A program made the position numbers and the translations under genes. A DNA stretch of 64,000 nt, taken from assembly GCA_023101725.1 (NCBI GenBank), contig JALJCO010013434.1, forward strand, positions 1,032,501 through 1,096,500, read 5' to 3'. Below are positions 42,023-57,000 of this stretch, piece by piece; position 1 is the stretch's first letter; each line of letters begins with the position of its first letter. This stretch comes from Atherinomorus stipes. Lineage: Eukaryota > Chordata > Actinopteri > Atheriniformes > Atherinidae. The notes beneath the pieces were generated by a model that was not told the origin of the DNA, ran no database searches, and saw only the letters and a program-made list of their open reading frames with translations.

Positions 42023-45000
42023 CTGCATCAAGGGAAACATTTCAGAAAGGCACACGTCATCAATTTTCCTGAAGAAAGCTGTTAAAATGTCACTTTTTTA
42101 AAAATCTGATTAAGAGGAGAAAGAAATTGGGCTTTTTTTCCAACAATTTAAATAAAAAACTGTTCATTTTCAGTTTTCTAATGTCAGACATCAGTGCATT
42201 TTCATAAACCTCATAATAGCAACTTTGCAAAGTCAATTTAAAGAGAAAACACCACTATTGTAAACTAATCTCTTGGATTTATGTTCCACAACTAAAAATC
42301 GATTTCTGTGATTTAGTAGCAAAGTCTGAAACCCACCTTCCCTCCTTTTTGATGTGACAAACATAATGTCCCGACATTGTGGATGCTCCCATGTGGCTGA
42401 TGAAGGCAAAGAGCTCATAACCTGAACAAGAGAAAAGCCACAACCAGAATTATCACGTAACACATTTTAAGCAAACAAAGGCATTTCACCTCTCTTTTAT
42501 TTTCATGTATTTCATTTGAACAAACGATCATCAATTTTCACCTTACATTTCTATACGGATAAGACATTAATGTACAAACTATATTTGAACTATATTTCCA
42601 ATAATCTTCTTTTGAATGTTAAACTTTAAAGCTTAAATAAATAAATAAATAAAATTATAATAATCTAATCAAAGTTTTTTAATTTAAAAATAATTTACAT
42701 TTTCTTTAGAGGAAATTATTTGAAGAGCGTTTTGAAACTGAGGAGCCAAAATGGTGCCGAGTCATGTTTTTGATGCTGCTGCACTCAAAGCTGGTCTGGC
42801 AGAGAAGCATCAAAGCACCTTCTGCATCAATGCCAGGTGGCAGAGGGAAGGTTAGCATCCTGCTAAAACTGAACACCTGAAGGAAAATGTATTCTGTGGC
42901 AGCAGAGGAGAAATCAATTTCATAATGGTTCCAAATGTATATTTCATGATTTACAAATGTATAAAATAATTTGTGAGTAACTCTGGATGCGTACAAATGT
43001 TTGAATCCACACACAGTTATCAGGCATTTTGAACAACTGAAATAAATCTATGCATGTACACATTACAAACTGCACAAATATTAATATTCTAAAAATAGAT
43101 TTTCATCCTCAACCTCACAGATGTGGTCCTTTTCATGTTTAAACACCTTCCTCTGAACACAGATTGTTCAGCTTGTCACACTCATGGTCTGTTACACATG
43201 GATCAGATTACATCTGCACACGGATCAGTTCATGTGGAGTTTTAAAAGTCCTTTCACACCTACAGAGTTCTCACAGTTCCACAAATACACGCAGCGTTTA
43301 AGTCCTGTTGGAAAGGTGGGTCATCTGGAAATAACCAGACCCAAGAGTTCTTTTCCTCTGTAGTTGTTTCAGTGGGGACATCCATTAAATGTAGACAGAA
43401 TGATTCATTGTCCCTTTCTTAGTAGACAGACAGACAGATGTGTGTGGACTCAAACTCATATTTGCAAGTACTCAAAGTACTCACAAATGTCTACAAATCA
43501 TGTAATACACCATTACGTAACCATTATGAGACTAATTGTACCTCATACTAAAATGCTGTGGACACAGATCCAGGATTATTTTCTGGTAAAAGTAGTTTGC
43601 TGTGTCAAATATTAACCACAAATTTTCAGGATTTTTCTATTTTCTTTGGTATCATATAAAGCTGGTAAGTGAAAACACTCACGTCCTGGTCCGTCTTTGA
43701 CTCGTGGACCTGGCGTGTCTCTGTCTGGAGACAGTGTTGAGTCGCTGTGCGAGTTTGCGTTGGAAAAGGCGTTGTAGTTTGGCTCCGTGTCAGCCATGTC
43801 TGAAAGGGCATCGCTCTCCTCCTCCTCTGGGTGGGAGAAGATCCAGTCAAGTGCTCGCTCAAGATTATTGTTCTGGAAAAAGAAAAAGAGCAAAAAAAAA
43901 AAAAAAAAAAAAAAAGTGTGAACTTACCGAACTGATCTGCAGCATAACACCTTTAAAATCCCATAAATTTCATATTTCCCTATTTCACATATAGCTGGGA
44001 TCTTTGGGACTAAATTCTATTTGATTAAGTTTTTTCTCTGTCTTTGCCACTTTGTTGTGTCTTGAGAAAACCTGGAGGATTTTTTTTTATTGAAAAAAAA
44101 AATCCTCCATATGATTTTTTATTAAAAAAAAAAAATCATATGTAAAACATATTAAATGAGAAGTCCTTTATTATGAAGGTGGGAGGCATCCAGCTGGGCT
44201 AAATTACCCTTAAAGATGTTTCTCATCCAAAACAGAGGTGTGATTCCTGGGGGATTGTGAGTCGGAGACAGTTTGGATGATTCTGTCTGAGTTTCCTGTC
44301 TGTCAGGTCACCGTGGTTGAGAAGATGTACGCCGCACTAAATATGGGCTGACAATAGACCAGCAGTGAGACCCCTCTCTGTTCCACACCTCCATCCCCCA
44401 GGAGAAATATCTGTTTGCTTTTTTTTTCCCACTTCAACAGCATGGTGGCTGGCAGGGAGCTCAGTGGTTTTACTGATGATAAACAAGAAAGCATGATGTC
44501 TATTTTTGTGTCCTAACAGTCTGCAGGGCTATTTCTGCTGAGGGGGCAGTTTGAAATATGAAACATGAAATGTGAGAATGAGGGGCCAAACAGAGGAGCG
44601 CGTTAATGTGCAGCAGCTGCTCTCAATTTGCTTCAAATTTAAATAAATACTTGAAATTAGTATAGTAGTTTTATTTGTGCAGCATCTGTGAGCTGCAATA
44701 TTAAAATGGCTCCATGCATCACTGAGGTGAGTGCTAGGGTGTGTTGGGGTGTTGCTCGGACTATCTGTAAACACCATGTAGAGCAGACATCTTTAATCAC
44801 ACTGACATGTAGGAGCTATTAAACTTGCTGCTGGAAAGTGAGTAAGTAGGCCACTAAGCTTCTTTATGACTTACAGAGTTTGCTTTTCATCGTGTCACCC
44901 TCTCTTTGCCCTCTTTTCAAACCCTCTCTCACTTTATTCCTTCAATCTGCTTTGTCACGATCTCAGGATACCACTTTCAGTCTAAGTTTCTGAGAGGGGC

Positions 45001-48000
45001 TGTTGTGTTTTATTTCCATGCTTTTCAGTGAGACTTTCCACCCTGTGTAGGTGGATCTTTGTCCTCACATTTTCTCTTGCTCAAGTCTCCGTGAGATGTA
45101 GACTAAGGATTTATGCACCACCAATAAACAACTTCTTCACTTTATCAAGTCAGACATGATGACCATCTCTGCCCACGCTGGCTGCCCAGCTCACCATGTG
45201 TTCAGTCAGAATAAATCACTGTTATCACTTCCATAAACATTAGACAACAGGAGAAGACATTAAGTCACTGTTCTTTCCAACAGCTCTGTGGCAGTTACAT
45301 AAATAATTGTAAAAGTTGAGAAGTGAAAGTAATCTGAATTATTAGCAACAGAAGCAAGTTATATCTGAATGATATCTGTGCCAGCAAACAGAAAAATGGA
45401 GTATGGAGACTGACCGTGGCTTTGAGTGCACGGATAGTGTGGGTGCGGGGGAAGCCCATGGATGTGAGGATGGAGATGCTCTCCTCGGGGGGCGAGTTGT
45501 CCAGTGGAGTGGCACCCATGGGGCTGTCAGAGGTGGAGAGACCGGGATCCATCATGGAAGGCAGGGTGAGCGGTTCTGCAAAGTCTGGGAAGAAATGGAG
45601 AATAATTATGAATCTGTTTGCGATTGCTTGGATGTCAAGTAAATCAAAAGCTTGACTTTTATTTGCTCTTTAAATGTAATTTCTTCGATGCTGAAAACAG
45701 GCAGCACACATTTTGAAGGAATATTCAATGGCATAACTTGCTTGTCAGAGATCAGCCATAAAACTACTACTTTTTTCGTAATGATTGACCAAATAAATTG
45801 TCTAGAAATGTACACTTTTTTGGCATGAGAGGTTTGGTTTTCTGGAAGGGCCAATCAATGTGCTGTATTAAGAGATCAATAAGAAGATGAACTGAAATTA
45901 GCGAGGAGAAAAAAATGAAAAGCTGGAAACAAGAAGATTCGGCAAACTGACTGTGCTTGTTCACATATGTGGTATGTAAATGAAAACAAGAAAAAATCTG
46001 CTAATTGATTTTAAAACAATCAAAATGCTGATTGTTTTTCATGGTTGTATAAAACCATTACTTTTATTTCACTGTGAAAATGGGAAAGGAGGACACATTG
46101 GTTGCGGAATCTGCATGTTACTAGGCAACCAATCTGCTTAACGTTGTTCAAGATTTCCCGATGGAATAATGATTATTTGTTTTAAATAAAATGACTACTT
46201 TTCTGTGCTGCATGCTGATATTATGAAACCTTGTCAAAAATGTGTGGAAATGAACCATGTGAGGTTGGTTAACAGTGATTTTAAAAGCGCTAGACAACAG
46301 GATGAGAAAACCATCACATCTTGCAGCTTATTTCTTTAATATACTGCGGTTTGATCACAGGAGTTTAATGCTGAAGGCGACCTTGCTTACAATTCACCAC
46401 AGGCATGATCTCTGAAATATAACGCAAACATAGAGGAACGCCATGTCCTTTAGAAACACGTTTCTACTCTCAGAGTCAACTGAGAACAAATTTTTATTAA
46501 CAATGACGACTCAGCAAATGTACATCATTGGGAAAATTCCAAAAAATCTACATAAAAAACTATACTAGTTGATTTGTTTACCCACCAAGTCTACCACAAA
46601 CTGTTAACCACAAACAAAGAGTGAAGAGTTTAATTTTACAAAGAGATAATCTGCCAAGGTGAGACTCTTTGTTAAAACCCTTTCAAATTCAGGAGAATGT
46701 GTGGAGGAGCCAACAACATCCCAGAAGGCATCTCACATCTTAACCCAGACAAATGCAGAGGGTTCTTTGTGCTCTTTTAACAGAGTCGAATGGAAGTAAA
46801 GTGACCCTCAACCCAGGAACAAGGGCACTCGTGATGGAATTACACCATAAACAGAGCCCTTATCACCGTCCCTGCCATAAATGAAAATGCATACTACTCA
46901 TCACCCTCTATCATCTCCATCCCAGCCTCCCCGTCTTGTATTATTTCAGCTTCCCATAATGCCGATGCTTCAGTATCACAGGAGGATGTCTGTCTTCCAG
47001 GTTGAAAGTAAAAGATAAAAACATAATAATTAGATGTTTACATGTTGGTCTTCCATTTCTGACCTTAAGTATGGAAGCTTAATCAGTGTTTGGCTCTCAA
47101 ACACATCATATAGTCACCTTGCACATTTTATTCAATTCACAAGCATAGTTTTGGCAGATGCCTGAACTTTGAACTCAGGGGTTTGGAGACAAAGGGCCCG
47201 ATTTACGAAAGGTTTGCGCTTGTTAAAACAGGCGTTATCTTCATTACGCACGCAATAATCCGCCAGAGCTGATTTACAAAGCAGGGCAAAAGGAGGTTTG
47301 CGCCTGTCAAGGGGCAAAATAGCGCCGCTGTCCATTTTGCGCATCTGCTGCAGATGAATATTCAAACTGGGCGTTTCTGCCAGAAGGCGCAAAATATTGG
47401 GAGGAGACTATGCAAAACTTCAGTTTAACACGCGCAATGTGATCTATCAACTGTTCAAAGGAAAGCGGGGGCAAAGATTGCGTGTAATTTAGCACGTCTG
47501 AAAAGCAGGTATAACTGGCAGCTTTAGCACTGATGGCTGAAAGAATGCTGCACACAGGACTGCAGACATCGGGTCAGAATCATTTTTCATGATGTGTTAG
47601 GCGACACGTCAAGTTTTCATTATTTAATTAAATAACAATCAACATCACTGTTAAACACGAGTTATTCTAGACATGAACCAGAAATCTGCAGCTGCAGCAT
47701 CATGGTAGTTAAAGCTGACATTAATTATGTCTTTTTGTTTTCTTTTACTTTTTGCCAATGGCATATTTTTAAATTAAAATCATCTCCTGCTCCTCCACAC
47801 CGCAGCAACTGCTGCTGTGTTCTGAGGTTGCTGTCCTGCGTGAAGTTGGCCCCCACCCACAAAAAACTCAGTGAAAATAACCAGTAACGTTGCACAAACT
47901 AATGATACTATTTTTTTACTGAGTTTTGCATGGGGTGGGGGGCAATTACGCAGGTCCAGCGCCTGGCATTGTGCCAAAGAGCGCGCAGTCTGTGCGTAAT

Positions 48001-51000
48001 ATCAGATCATCTTCAACAGCGTGTCCTTATCCATGTCCTTAAACTGGCCTCTTCTTACGATCCACAGAGAAACCTGCTGCATTATTTTTATTTATAGTTA
48101 TTATGAAGAGTTCATTTGCAAAAACAGACAAACGCCACTGTGGAAAAACGGAGTTAACTTTTGTTGCTGTTGGGTACAAACGTCCTATCTCCATTTTACA
48201 TCATTAAAACTCTCTACTTCATGTGAGCTTGATTTTCTGAAAATATTCAAAAAGTAAATGAAGAGTTTATGTGCAAAAGCAGTTAACTCCGTTTTTTCTA
48301 AATGGCGTTTGTCTTTTTTTTTTTTGCAAATGAACTCTTCATATTTATCTTATATTCTGTTTTTTATTTGCCTCATTATATCTCTGAAACTAACATCTCT
48401 CTATCAGGATGAATTTCATTTTGCGTTTACCACATGCTCTTCTGAACGTTCCGTGGCGCAGGGAGAGCGCACGCTAAATCCTCATTTAAATCCTGCTGTT
48501 TGCGCCTGTTACAGATTGCGCGTGTAATCTTTGTAGATCACCCGCAAACGCTAAAATGACAGCGCACGCTATTTTTTTTGCGAGGCAAAGACATTAGACT
48601 CGCAATTTGGAGTCTTTGTAAATCAGGCCCAAAGTGTATTCTATTATAACATCAGGCCTCAGAAAACAACACAGATAAATAGCCTCTGCTATCACAGAGG
48701 CTAAATGTATAAAGGAGAAACAGGTAACACACAATTGTTCTACTTTGCAAGGACTTCCTTCTTCCCTGTCTCAAAGGGTGTTTTATGATGTCATTTTCTA
48801 AGCAAAGTCAATGCAACACAAACAGGGTGCACCTGATGAATACCGACCACTGAAACTACCATGCTATCCAACTTACTGACAAGCCAATACCAGTCATAAA
48901 ACTTCAAATCAGCTGGGAAGACTATTAGACCAACCTGTGAGATAATCTGTGTATTTGTAGTTGTAGAGCGCAATGGCAGAGTGAGCTCCAAGCCATAAAC
49001 TTCCCAAGGTTATGTTACAAATCCATCTGACACCATGAGTCTGGGTTAGCTGCACCAATATGTACACCATTATTTTCACTGTTCTCTCTTTGCTGCTGCC
49101 AAGAGGTCTTTTTCTGTTTGTTTCCAAATTTTCCAATTAGATGGTTTTTATCCATAAATCCCTCCCTGAGCTGCTTCCCTCTATCTGTGCACATAGATGA
49201 CTGAAAACCAAAATCAATTTGGCCTTCATTGTACTATACAAATGTTGGACTCCAGAGTCAGAATGGGGGAGGTGGGGGGCAGGGGGGGGGGGGGGGCTAT
49301 TAATTAAACTGAAATAATGTCCAAAGAATCCTGAAACTGTGAGAATGTGAGAAAACAGCAAACAGCAGCCTTGATCAATCTGATTGTCACTGCCAGTGTT
49401 TTTTTTTTCTATTGTTCCAGTTTGGACCTTAATCTTTAAATCAATATTTGATAAATCTGCTGACTCATTTGAAGAAAGTACGACTGATGTCTTTTTATTT
49501 TTTCGAACAAATTTTGCTGCATTCTTGGCCTTTTTCTTGGTTTAATAAAGGAGACGAAAGCAGCAATAAATGTCAAAGCTTTGCTCAAACAATGAGCTGA
49601 AACGACACTCATGGGGAAAGTTAGAGGAGGCAGAGGAAAAGTAAACTTTGTGCAGCACACTTGAACGCAGCGTTTTTACTGACGTTATCGAGCCTGAATG
49701 CAGCCTATTTTGCAGATGCATTAGGCCCATTTAAGAAGGCACCGGCAGAGGGCTGCTCTAATTTCCATCCACTGTAGAGGCTCTTTACAGCCAACCAGGG
49801 AAATAAAAGTGACACGAGTCGACGCCTCAGGGGAACAGCTCGACTGCTGAGAAGCTCCACGACACTCCTAATCAGCTCCCACAAAGTTTCTGCTGATGAT
49901 CTCTCACACAGACATGCACAGATAAACACCTGCAGCCCACAAAGTCCGCCACCAGCAAAAAACAGCGCACGTCTCTCTATGAATACACATTCGATGTGAA
50001 GTGTCTCTCACTTGAAATTACCTCTGTGTTGAGGAAGGTCCACAACAAATAAACTCGCCTCTTTATGTGATTCCTTATCTCGAGTCACCTTCTTGAAGCC
50101 TGGAGATGTAGTTTAAAGAAACTGTAGCAGAACTAACGCTGTTTTCACTGCAGCTTTTCTCATTTTTCATCACTCATCAGAGCCTCTGACTCCAAAATTT
50201 GAGATTTTGAGCAAGAATAGCAACACAAGCAGAAAGTTTAGCCATTAAAAGGACATATTCAGATAGTGCTAAACCCTCCATCCACCATCTGTCAGGAACT
50301 CCAGTTGGAATAAAATGAAAACAGTGACAGACCACAATGCTCTGAACACAATCTGTCAACATATTACATGAAGATCAATGCTAATCAGTGAAGAAACTTC
50401 CTTCCATCTGTGTTCTTGTACTGTACTTGTGCTTTCATTCAAAAATGTTTAAAAAAAAAATCTATAAACTCTGAATAAATAAAACCCAGCTGCACCGGTT
50501 AATGCATATTTTATGATATGTGTTCATGTCCAACTTTTTACTGTGCGGTATTTAAACTAGCGATTACTGTTAATGATCCTACTCTAAAGTATTTATTGAC
50601 TAAATGTGGATTAAACCTTCCCTGGATGTCTCAGAAGAGTAGAGCGGTGATGCTGCCTTACCAGGCTCCTCCATGTGGGCTATGATCCAGTTGAAGGCCA
50701 TCTCAGGGCCCATGTTTCCTGTGTAGTACACCGCCTTCCTGCAAGCCTCCAGTGGAAAACCCATCTCTGCCAGCTGCATAGCCGCTGTCTCGTCTATCTC
50801 TGGAGCTGGGGACACGACAAACCAACATCAACAGCTAAACATGCTCTCCCCGATTCAACACTGCCAGTAACCTTCACTTTAAAAAAAGCACCCTGATTTG
50901 TGGAGACTCCCTCTTAGGGACTCATTAAACAAAGAGAGAAGAGGAGTATCAGCCCCAGGGAGGAGTCGTTATTGAGTGATGATTTATCAGGGAGAGAAAT

Positions 51001-54000
51001 GAGTCTGGCTATAATAAGCAGAGCTACTGTATGTGGAAAAGTTAAGTTTGTTTGGAAGTAGAGAGCAGCTGCAGCACCTGCCCAGGTAGTCAGAGGTTTA
51101 GCTCTGCAACATTCATCACTATGGCCTGCAGCCTCAAATACATTTTCCAGAGTTGTAACTTACATGCATGCAAAACACTAGTCTCAACAGAATGATGCAA
51201 AAAAAGATATCAAATACTTACAGTCTGTGGAACTCATGGAGTTATCTGAAAGAAAAGGAGGAAATCATTAAAGGGGAAACGCACACTGACATTCCATTAC
51301 TGATCGTATACAGTGTTTCCTTCTGGTTCTACTGGTGCAGAGCCTCGGGGACTGTAACCACGCATATCTGGTAAGTAGAGTTTACAGACGTTCCTGAAAT
51401 GCCTCATATGAAAGTTGTGGTAAGCGTATTAGACACAGTTGCTTTGAAAAATGCTTTGAAAAGAGGATAATTGTAAGAACACACTCGCTAGACACAGCAT
51501 GCATGTATGTGTGTGTGTGTGTGTGTGTGTGTCACTGCAAACAAACACATCAAGTAAATCAGATTGGCAGTGCTTGTGCAAGCTGATGACACTGCCTTGC
51601 ATTATTTCTTATTGTTATTTTTTTTATAATTCAATTTTTCAATGTTTCTGCAAATGCCAGATTTATTTAATGCTTCAATATATTTACTTTTGAAATACAA
51701 ATATTCATTTTATTCATTAATGATGAAGGCAAAGTCCAATGAAATGCTGATTTTTTTTTGTATTAATGAAACAAAGATAAAATTGCAAGGACAAATGGGT
51801 TAAATGCATAAATCAGTATCATTTGAAGCCATTGACTCCTAATCAAGTTAATCAAATTTTATATGTAAAGCACCACATGGAAAAACACAAAAAGAGGATC
51901 ATTTTCTTCTACATAATTTGACAGTCTAGAAGCTGCAGGAACTGCGACTGAGGATGTGTCTTTGTAGATGGAGACGATACAAATCAGCTCCAAACTCAAG
52001 TCAAGTTTCAGTAGCTTCTCAGAATCCAAAGCCTTGTCATCAATTCAGCGAGTCACGCTGGTATAAAACTGTCACTAGTAATCTGTAACATGTCATTTAT
52101 TTTACATAAACACAACATTGGAGACTGAGTGTCCTGCTGCTGTATTCATGCAGAATAAAAGCTGCTTTGCAACTGAAAAAGCAGTGTTTTCTGTTTTCCT
52201 TTTTCAAGTTAATACTCTGACTGCTGCTTGTGTTTTTTATCTTCAGACAATTTTAGTGCTCTCAGTTTTCACAATGAAAAACAACCCCTGAGTCAGTTGC
52301 GGTTGAATTAGTTTGACTGTCCTGGACACTGATTCAGCGCAGAAATCATTTCAGTTTGCATTTTGTAAACAAAAAAAATCACTTCAACAAGCTCTATCAC
52401 CCCCTTTTTGTGCTTCCTCCTCCTTTTACTTCTTTTAGCAGAATTAAGAAAATGAAAATAGATAAATTGGCAAGTAGACTTAACTTTGTTTTTAGTTTTG
52501 AACTAAAACACAGAAATGAATACTGAGTCATCAATTTGGTGCATTAAGCACAGAAACAGAAAAACAAATGCATGCCTTTTTTTTTTTTTTTTTTTTTTAA
52601 GTAAATGGTCTAGGATAATTGAGTGGATAAATGATCAACAGACCGATGAGTAATAATTTGGTACATGCAGTGAAGAAGAAAAGCCATTTGTGTAGTGCAG
52701 TGTAATCAGAGAGAAGCACTGAAGCCATGTGGAGACAGAAGGGTGACCAATGATTCATCACCGTTATTGCCAGGCGGGGCCATAACAGGCCCAAGGTGCA
52801 TTTGCAACCAACAAGATTCATCATATAAATGTAAAATAAACAAATCGGAGAACGTATTAAAACTCTGCAACTTATTTCCTCTGACCTCTTTTCATTTCAC
52901 AGTTTTAACTGTGTTATTTACACAAGGAAAGTTGCTTTAACCTTCTGTTAATTGAAACAGAAGCTCTGAGGGATTTCGATTATTACACCACCTAAACACT
53001 GAGACGTACGGTCATGCATTGATTTAACTGCAGTCTTTTGGGACAGTTGTGTAGTTTTAGTCAGTCACAGATATGAAAAGCAGCCTACTTGAGGTAGTTC
53101 AGCTTTAATGTGCAACACAGGAATTTTAAGTAGACGCTGCACTCAGAAGCCGACTCGTTGTTTGCATGTCTGAGATAGCAGGCACAGAGCATGCTGTTCA
53201 GTCCTGAAACATGAAGACACACTCAGATAAACTATTTCAACTTTCCTTTTTAGTGCTCTGAGTTTCCTGCACTGAGATGTTGCTGCCTAAACTATTTTAA
53301 TTCTCATAGGATGGAAATCTTCAGCTTGTTGATGTGTGAGGCAAAGCCAAGGCCGCTCTAAGATGCTCATGTTTTTCCAGCGTTTCTCGAACCCCCTTTT
53401 GTGCTTCACATCTGCTGAAATATTAAGAGGACACTGATCTCTTGATGTAAGCAGGAATGGGGGGGGGGGGGGGGGGTAGAATGCAATCACAGGAAAGACA
53501 AAAAAGAATTAATTAAACAAAGATGGCTGTAACTTTGGCCTTTTAGAAGTGAAGCCTCCAAACAGCTGATGCACATTTAATAGCAGAGAAAAGTCAAGTG
53601 GAGGAAAGTCTCTAAAAGAGCCCCAACCATTTCCTTTAGGTCCACAGCATGACTCATGAGATTCCCGAAGCTTCTCCTAAAGCACAGCAGATCTGCATTA
53701 CAAGCAGACCTTATGAAATCATTAGAACTTATTAGACTTAGTCACACTGTGAGCACAACAACTTTCCAGTAATTGGCTGAACATGCGATTCCTAAGGGAT
53801 TCCTCTCAATATGACCTGTTGAGAGAACTTGGGGGGGGGCTTTGAGCAGAATATCATATTAGAGACAATTTCACAGATGATTTGACTCAACAACAACGAA
53901 AAAAAAAAAACTCCACACCTGCTGAAAGGGATGCAGAAACCCCCATCCAAGTTTTCTCTTAAAACAGCATTAAGTTGTCACTTTGTTGGACAAAATCAGC

Positions 54001-57000
54001 TTCGTACCAACTCAATGGAGGATAAAAGGTTGTTTGCTGCTTAGGGAAAGCAGCGCTCTTTAACAATAATAACACAACTGTGAAATTAAGAAGGAAGGGC
54101 CAAAAATGCTGCGAGACATTAAGAGTGCCATTTTACATTTCTTTCCACCAGTCCACGCATCACCACTAACATTGCTGTGGGCCGCTGCTGATTCATGGGA
54201 GCATGTGGTCAGGAGAAGGTTAGAAAAACTGCTGACTTGAAACATCCCTGTTCAGAGAAAATCTGGGATGCCTAAGAAATTTTAATTATGACAGCGGGCA
54301 ATGATTTTCAAATAGTTTAATGATGGGGCACTGGGATGGAACAGCCGGTTAGTAGCATGTGGGAATAAAGAATTCATCCCAAAGAGGCTGTTTTACGTTT
54401 GCTCATGCTGAGCAGATTTTGGTGCAACATATGTTGTAAATCATGGCAACATCTTTTCTTATTCAAACAAAGCAGTCCTGCATGTCTTACAAAAGCATGA
54501 CAGTATCAATCTCAGTATCTCAGTATCAGTCTGAAGCAGAACTAAATGTTGACGCCAGTGTTTACCAGCCAGCGCACAGCAGAGATGAACCAGGGGAGAA
54601 CATCAGACGAAAAGAAGCTGAAAAAAGGCCGTTGGCTATACTTTCTTCACATGTAGCCTGTGATGTGGTATGCATATGAACAAACAGGGATGTTCACGTG
54701 GTTTCAACAAGAAACCATGGTGGAAGTCAGCGTGATACCTCTGGTGTCCTCAGGTAACACGATGGGGGGCATGAGATCTGGCAGCTCCTCTTCGCCCGGC
54801 TGCAGTCCTGTGGCTCGGAGCCGACTTAGATCCAGAAAGTCTGGAACCTCAATGGCCAAGTCTGCACAATAACATATGAATGAGTGAAGCGACAAGAGCA
54901 TCAACATATAAGCTTAAATACTGGTTTACAATAGATGAATGAGCTTTCTTTGCTCCTGTAAATGGCCGGTGTAAACATCTGATAGTGCTTTACAGATCTG
55001 TAAAGGTCTAAGCAAAGCTAGTTTTTCACCGTGTGTCCATGACTGCAGGTGAAACCATTTTTGAATCAGCTTTACTTGGACAGAAATTCCCCTTCTACCA
55101 CACTGTGGACTGCAGTTTATTGGTGCCCTCTGGTGGTTGTTTTTAGTACTAACACTTGAAGTAACAACACTGGTGGGGACATCTTGAAACATCATCATGG
55201 TGTGACAGATTAGTTACCAAGCTTCTTCGGTACCCAGTCCACACCGAATGTGAATTTCTTTATCTGCAAGATCATATACTCTGGGAAGGAGGCGAAACGT
55301 GACGTTCTGTAAAGGAGCAGAATAATGAGAGGGGATTAAAAATTCATCATATCAGACAATAACAGAAAACACTCTTGCTTACTTGACTCCAGCAGACTTG
55401 GCTTGCAGGGCTGAGCTCCAGAAGTCAGGGACGTTTTCTGGCTCTGTAAAGGCCTGGAGACAAGCGGTGAAAGGGATCCTGGCTCTCACCGGTTCCGGAG
55501 GAGCCCGCATGTTATCCTCGGCTTCTTTCCGCTTGACCTCATACGCTAGCAGCTCCTCTGATGATGTAGAGTTATAATATTTAGAAGGGTTTGTGTAATT
55601 GTAATTCTGCAAACATTATCATTGCTTCATCAAAACAGCAGCTTATACACATGGTCAGAGTTACTTTCTTATCACCAAACATGTCAGAAACTGAGCCTTT
55701 ACCTCGATTAGTGGCCATCTCGATGGGAGCTGGCAGCTGGATGCAGTAATCCACCCGCTGAGCGTAACGAACTCGGCGAGTCTGACAGCACTGGACCCGC
55801 TCCTCCACCAGGAAGCGGAAGACGTCGCTCGGGTTCTCTGAGCCTGCGCTGTTCCTCTGCAGAAACAGACAAGTACTGAGTTTGAAACCAGAACTGAGGA
55901 GGGCACGACTTACAGTATGTTTAACCAAACTGACGGTAATATCGTTTCATTCATTCATTAATGAATACTGATCATGTGTCGTAGGATAAAAAAAACTGAG
56001 GTTGTATCCTCCAATTTGAGTTAATGAATCTGCCTTGTACTGTTTTTGTCTTCAATAGTCAAAAAGCTGTTTTGTTTGGGTTTTTTTGTTTGGTTTTTTG
56101 GGGGTCTGAATTCAGCAACTCAATTAACCTTCAGTTACTAACAGTTGTATGTTTTCAGAAATGTTCCAAAAGGTGGGAACATTAATCACTGAGCTGCTCC
56201 GTGCCCTCTCACTGCTTGCTGAGGTTCAGGTCATGGAGGTTTTACTGTTTATTTGAAGACCGTGATGAAGGGCGGCATCACAGCTTAGCACACCGGTCTG
56301 CATGACCACAGCTTTTCTGCAACGCAGCCTTTCTATTCTGAGATGCTACAGAAATACGCGACTTATAATTTTACTCAGACACAGCATGTAGGAAGACTGC
56401 TGGCTGTGATTAGGTTATCATTAACTATGCATAGAGCAGTATGTTGTTTACACACTGCTGGAAGAGAAGTGGAAGAAAAAACTGTGTACAAATATAAGAT
56501 GTTACAGCTGAGGCTGGAAGAATCTAGTTTTTTGTCGACAGCACAATGTGAGAGACGGAAGTATCAGGTCCCACTAAGGGCATTCATCATGGTGGAAGCA
56601 GAAAGGGAAGCATTATCTGGCCACCCTGTGTAACAGATAGCAGACGGCTAAATATACACTGTATACCAGCTTGTGAGACATTTCAGAGAAGCTCATGTGT
56701 CTAAAATAACATAAAGGCAGTCTGCTGAGTGGAATCAAATCCAAACAAACTGCAACTTCTTCTGTCACTTGTGAAAGAAAATGTTGGGATTTTACTGTGG
56801 ACAAAACTTGTGTTTACTGGATTCAGATTCTAAAAGCTGCATTTTCTATTAAGTGTTTTTAGGATTTAAACTGAAATTATCTTTCTTTAAAACCAAATAG
56901 TTCATAGAGTTTAATCATTTTTCAAACAAAACACTGGCGGAAAAAGGAAAAGATAATACATTTTGTTATTTATGATTTGAAACTGAAAATATTTTGGTTT

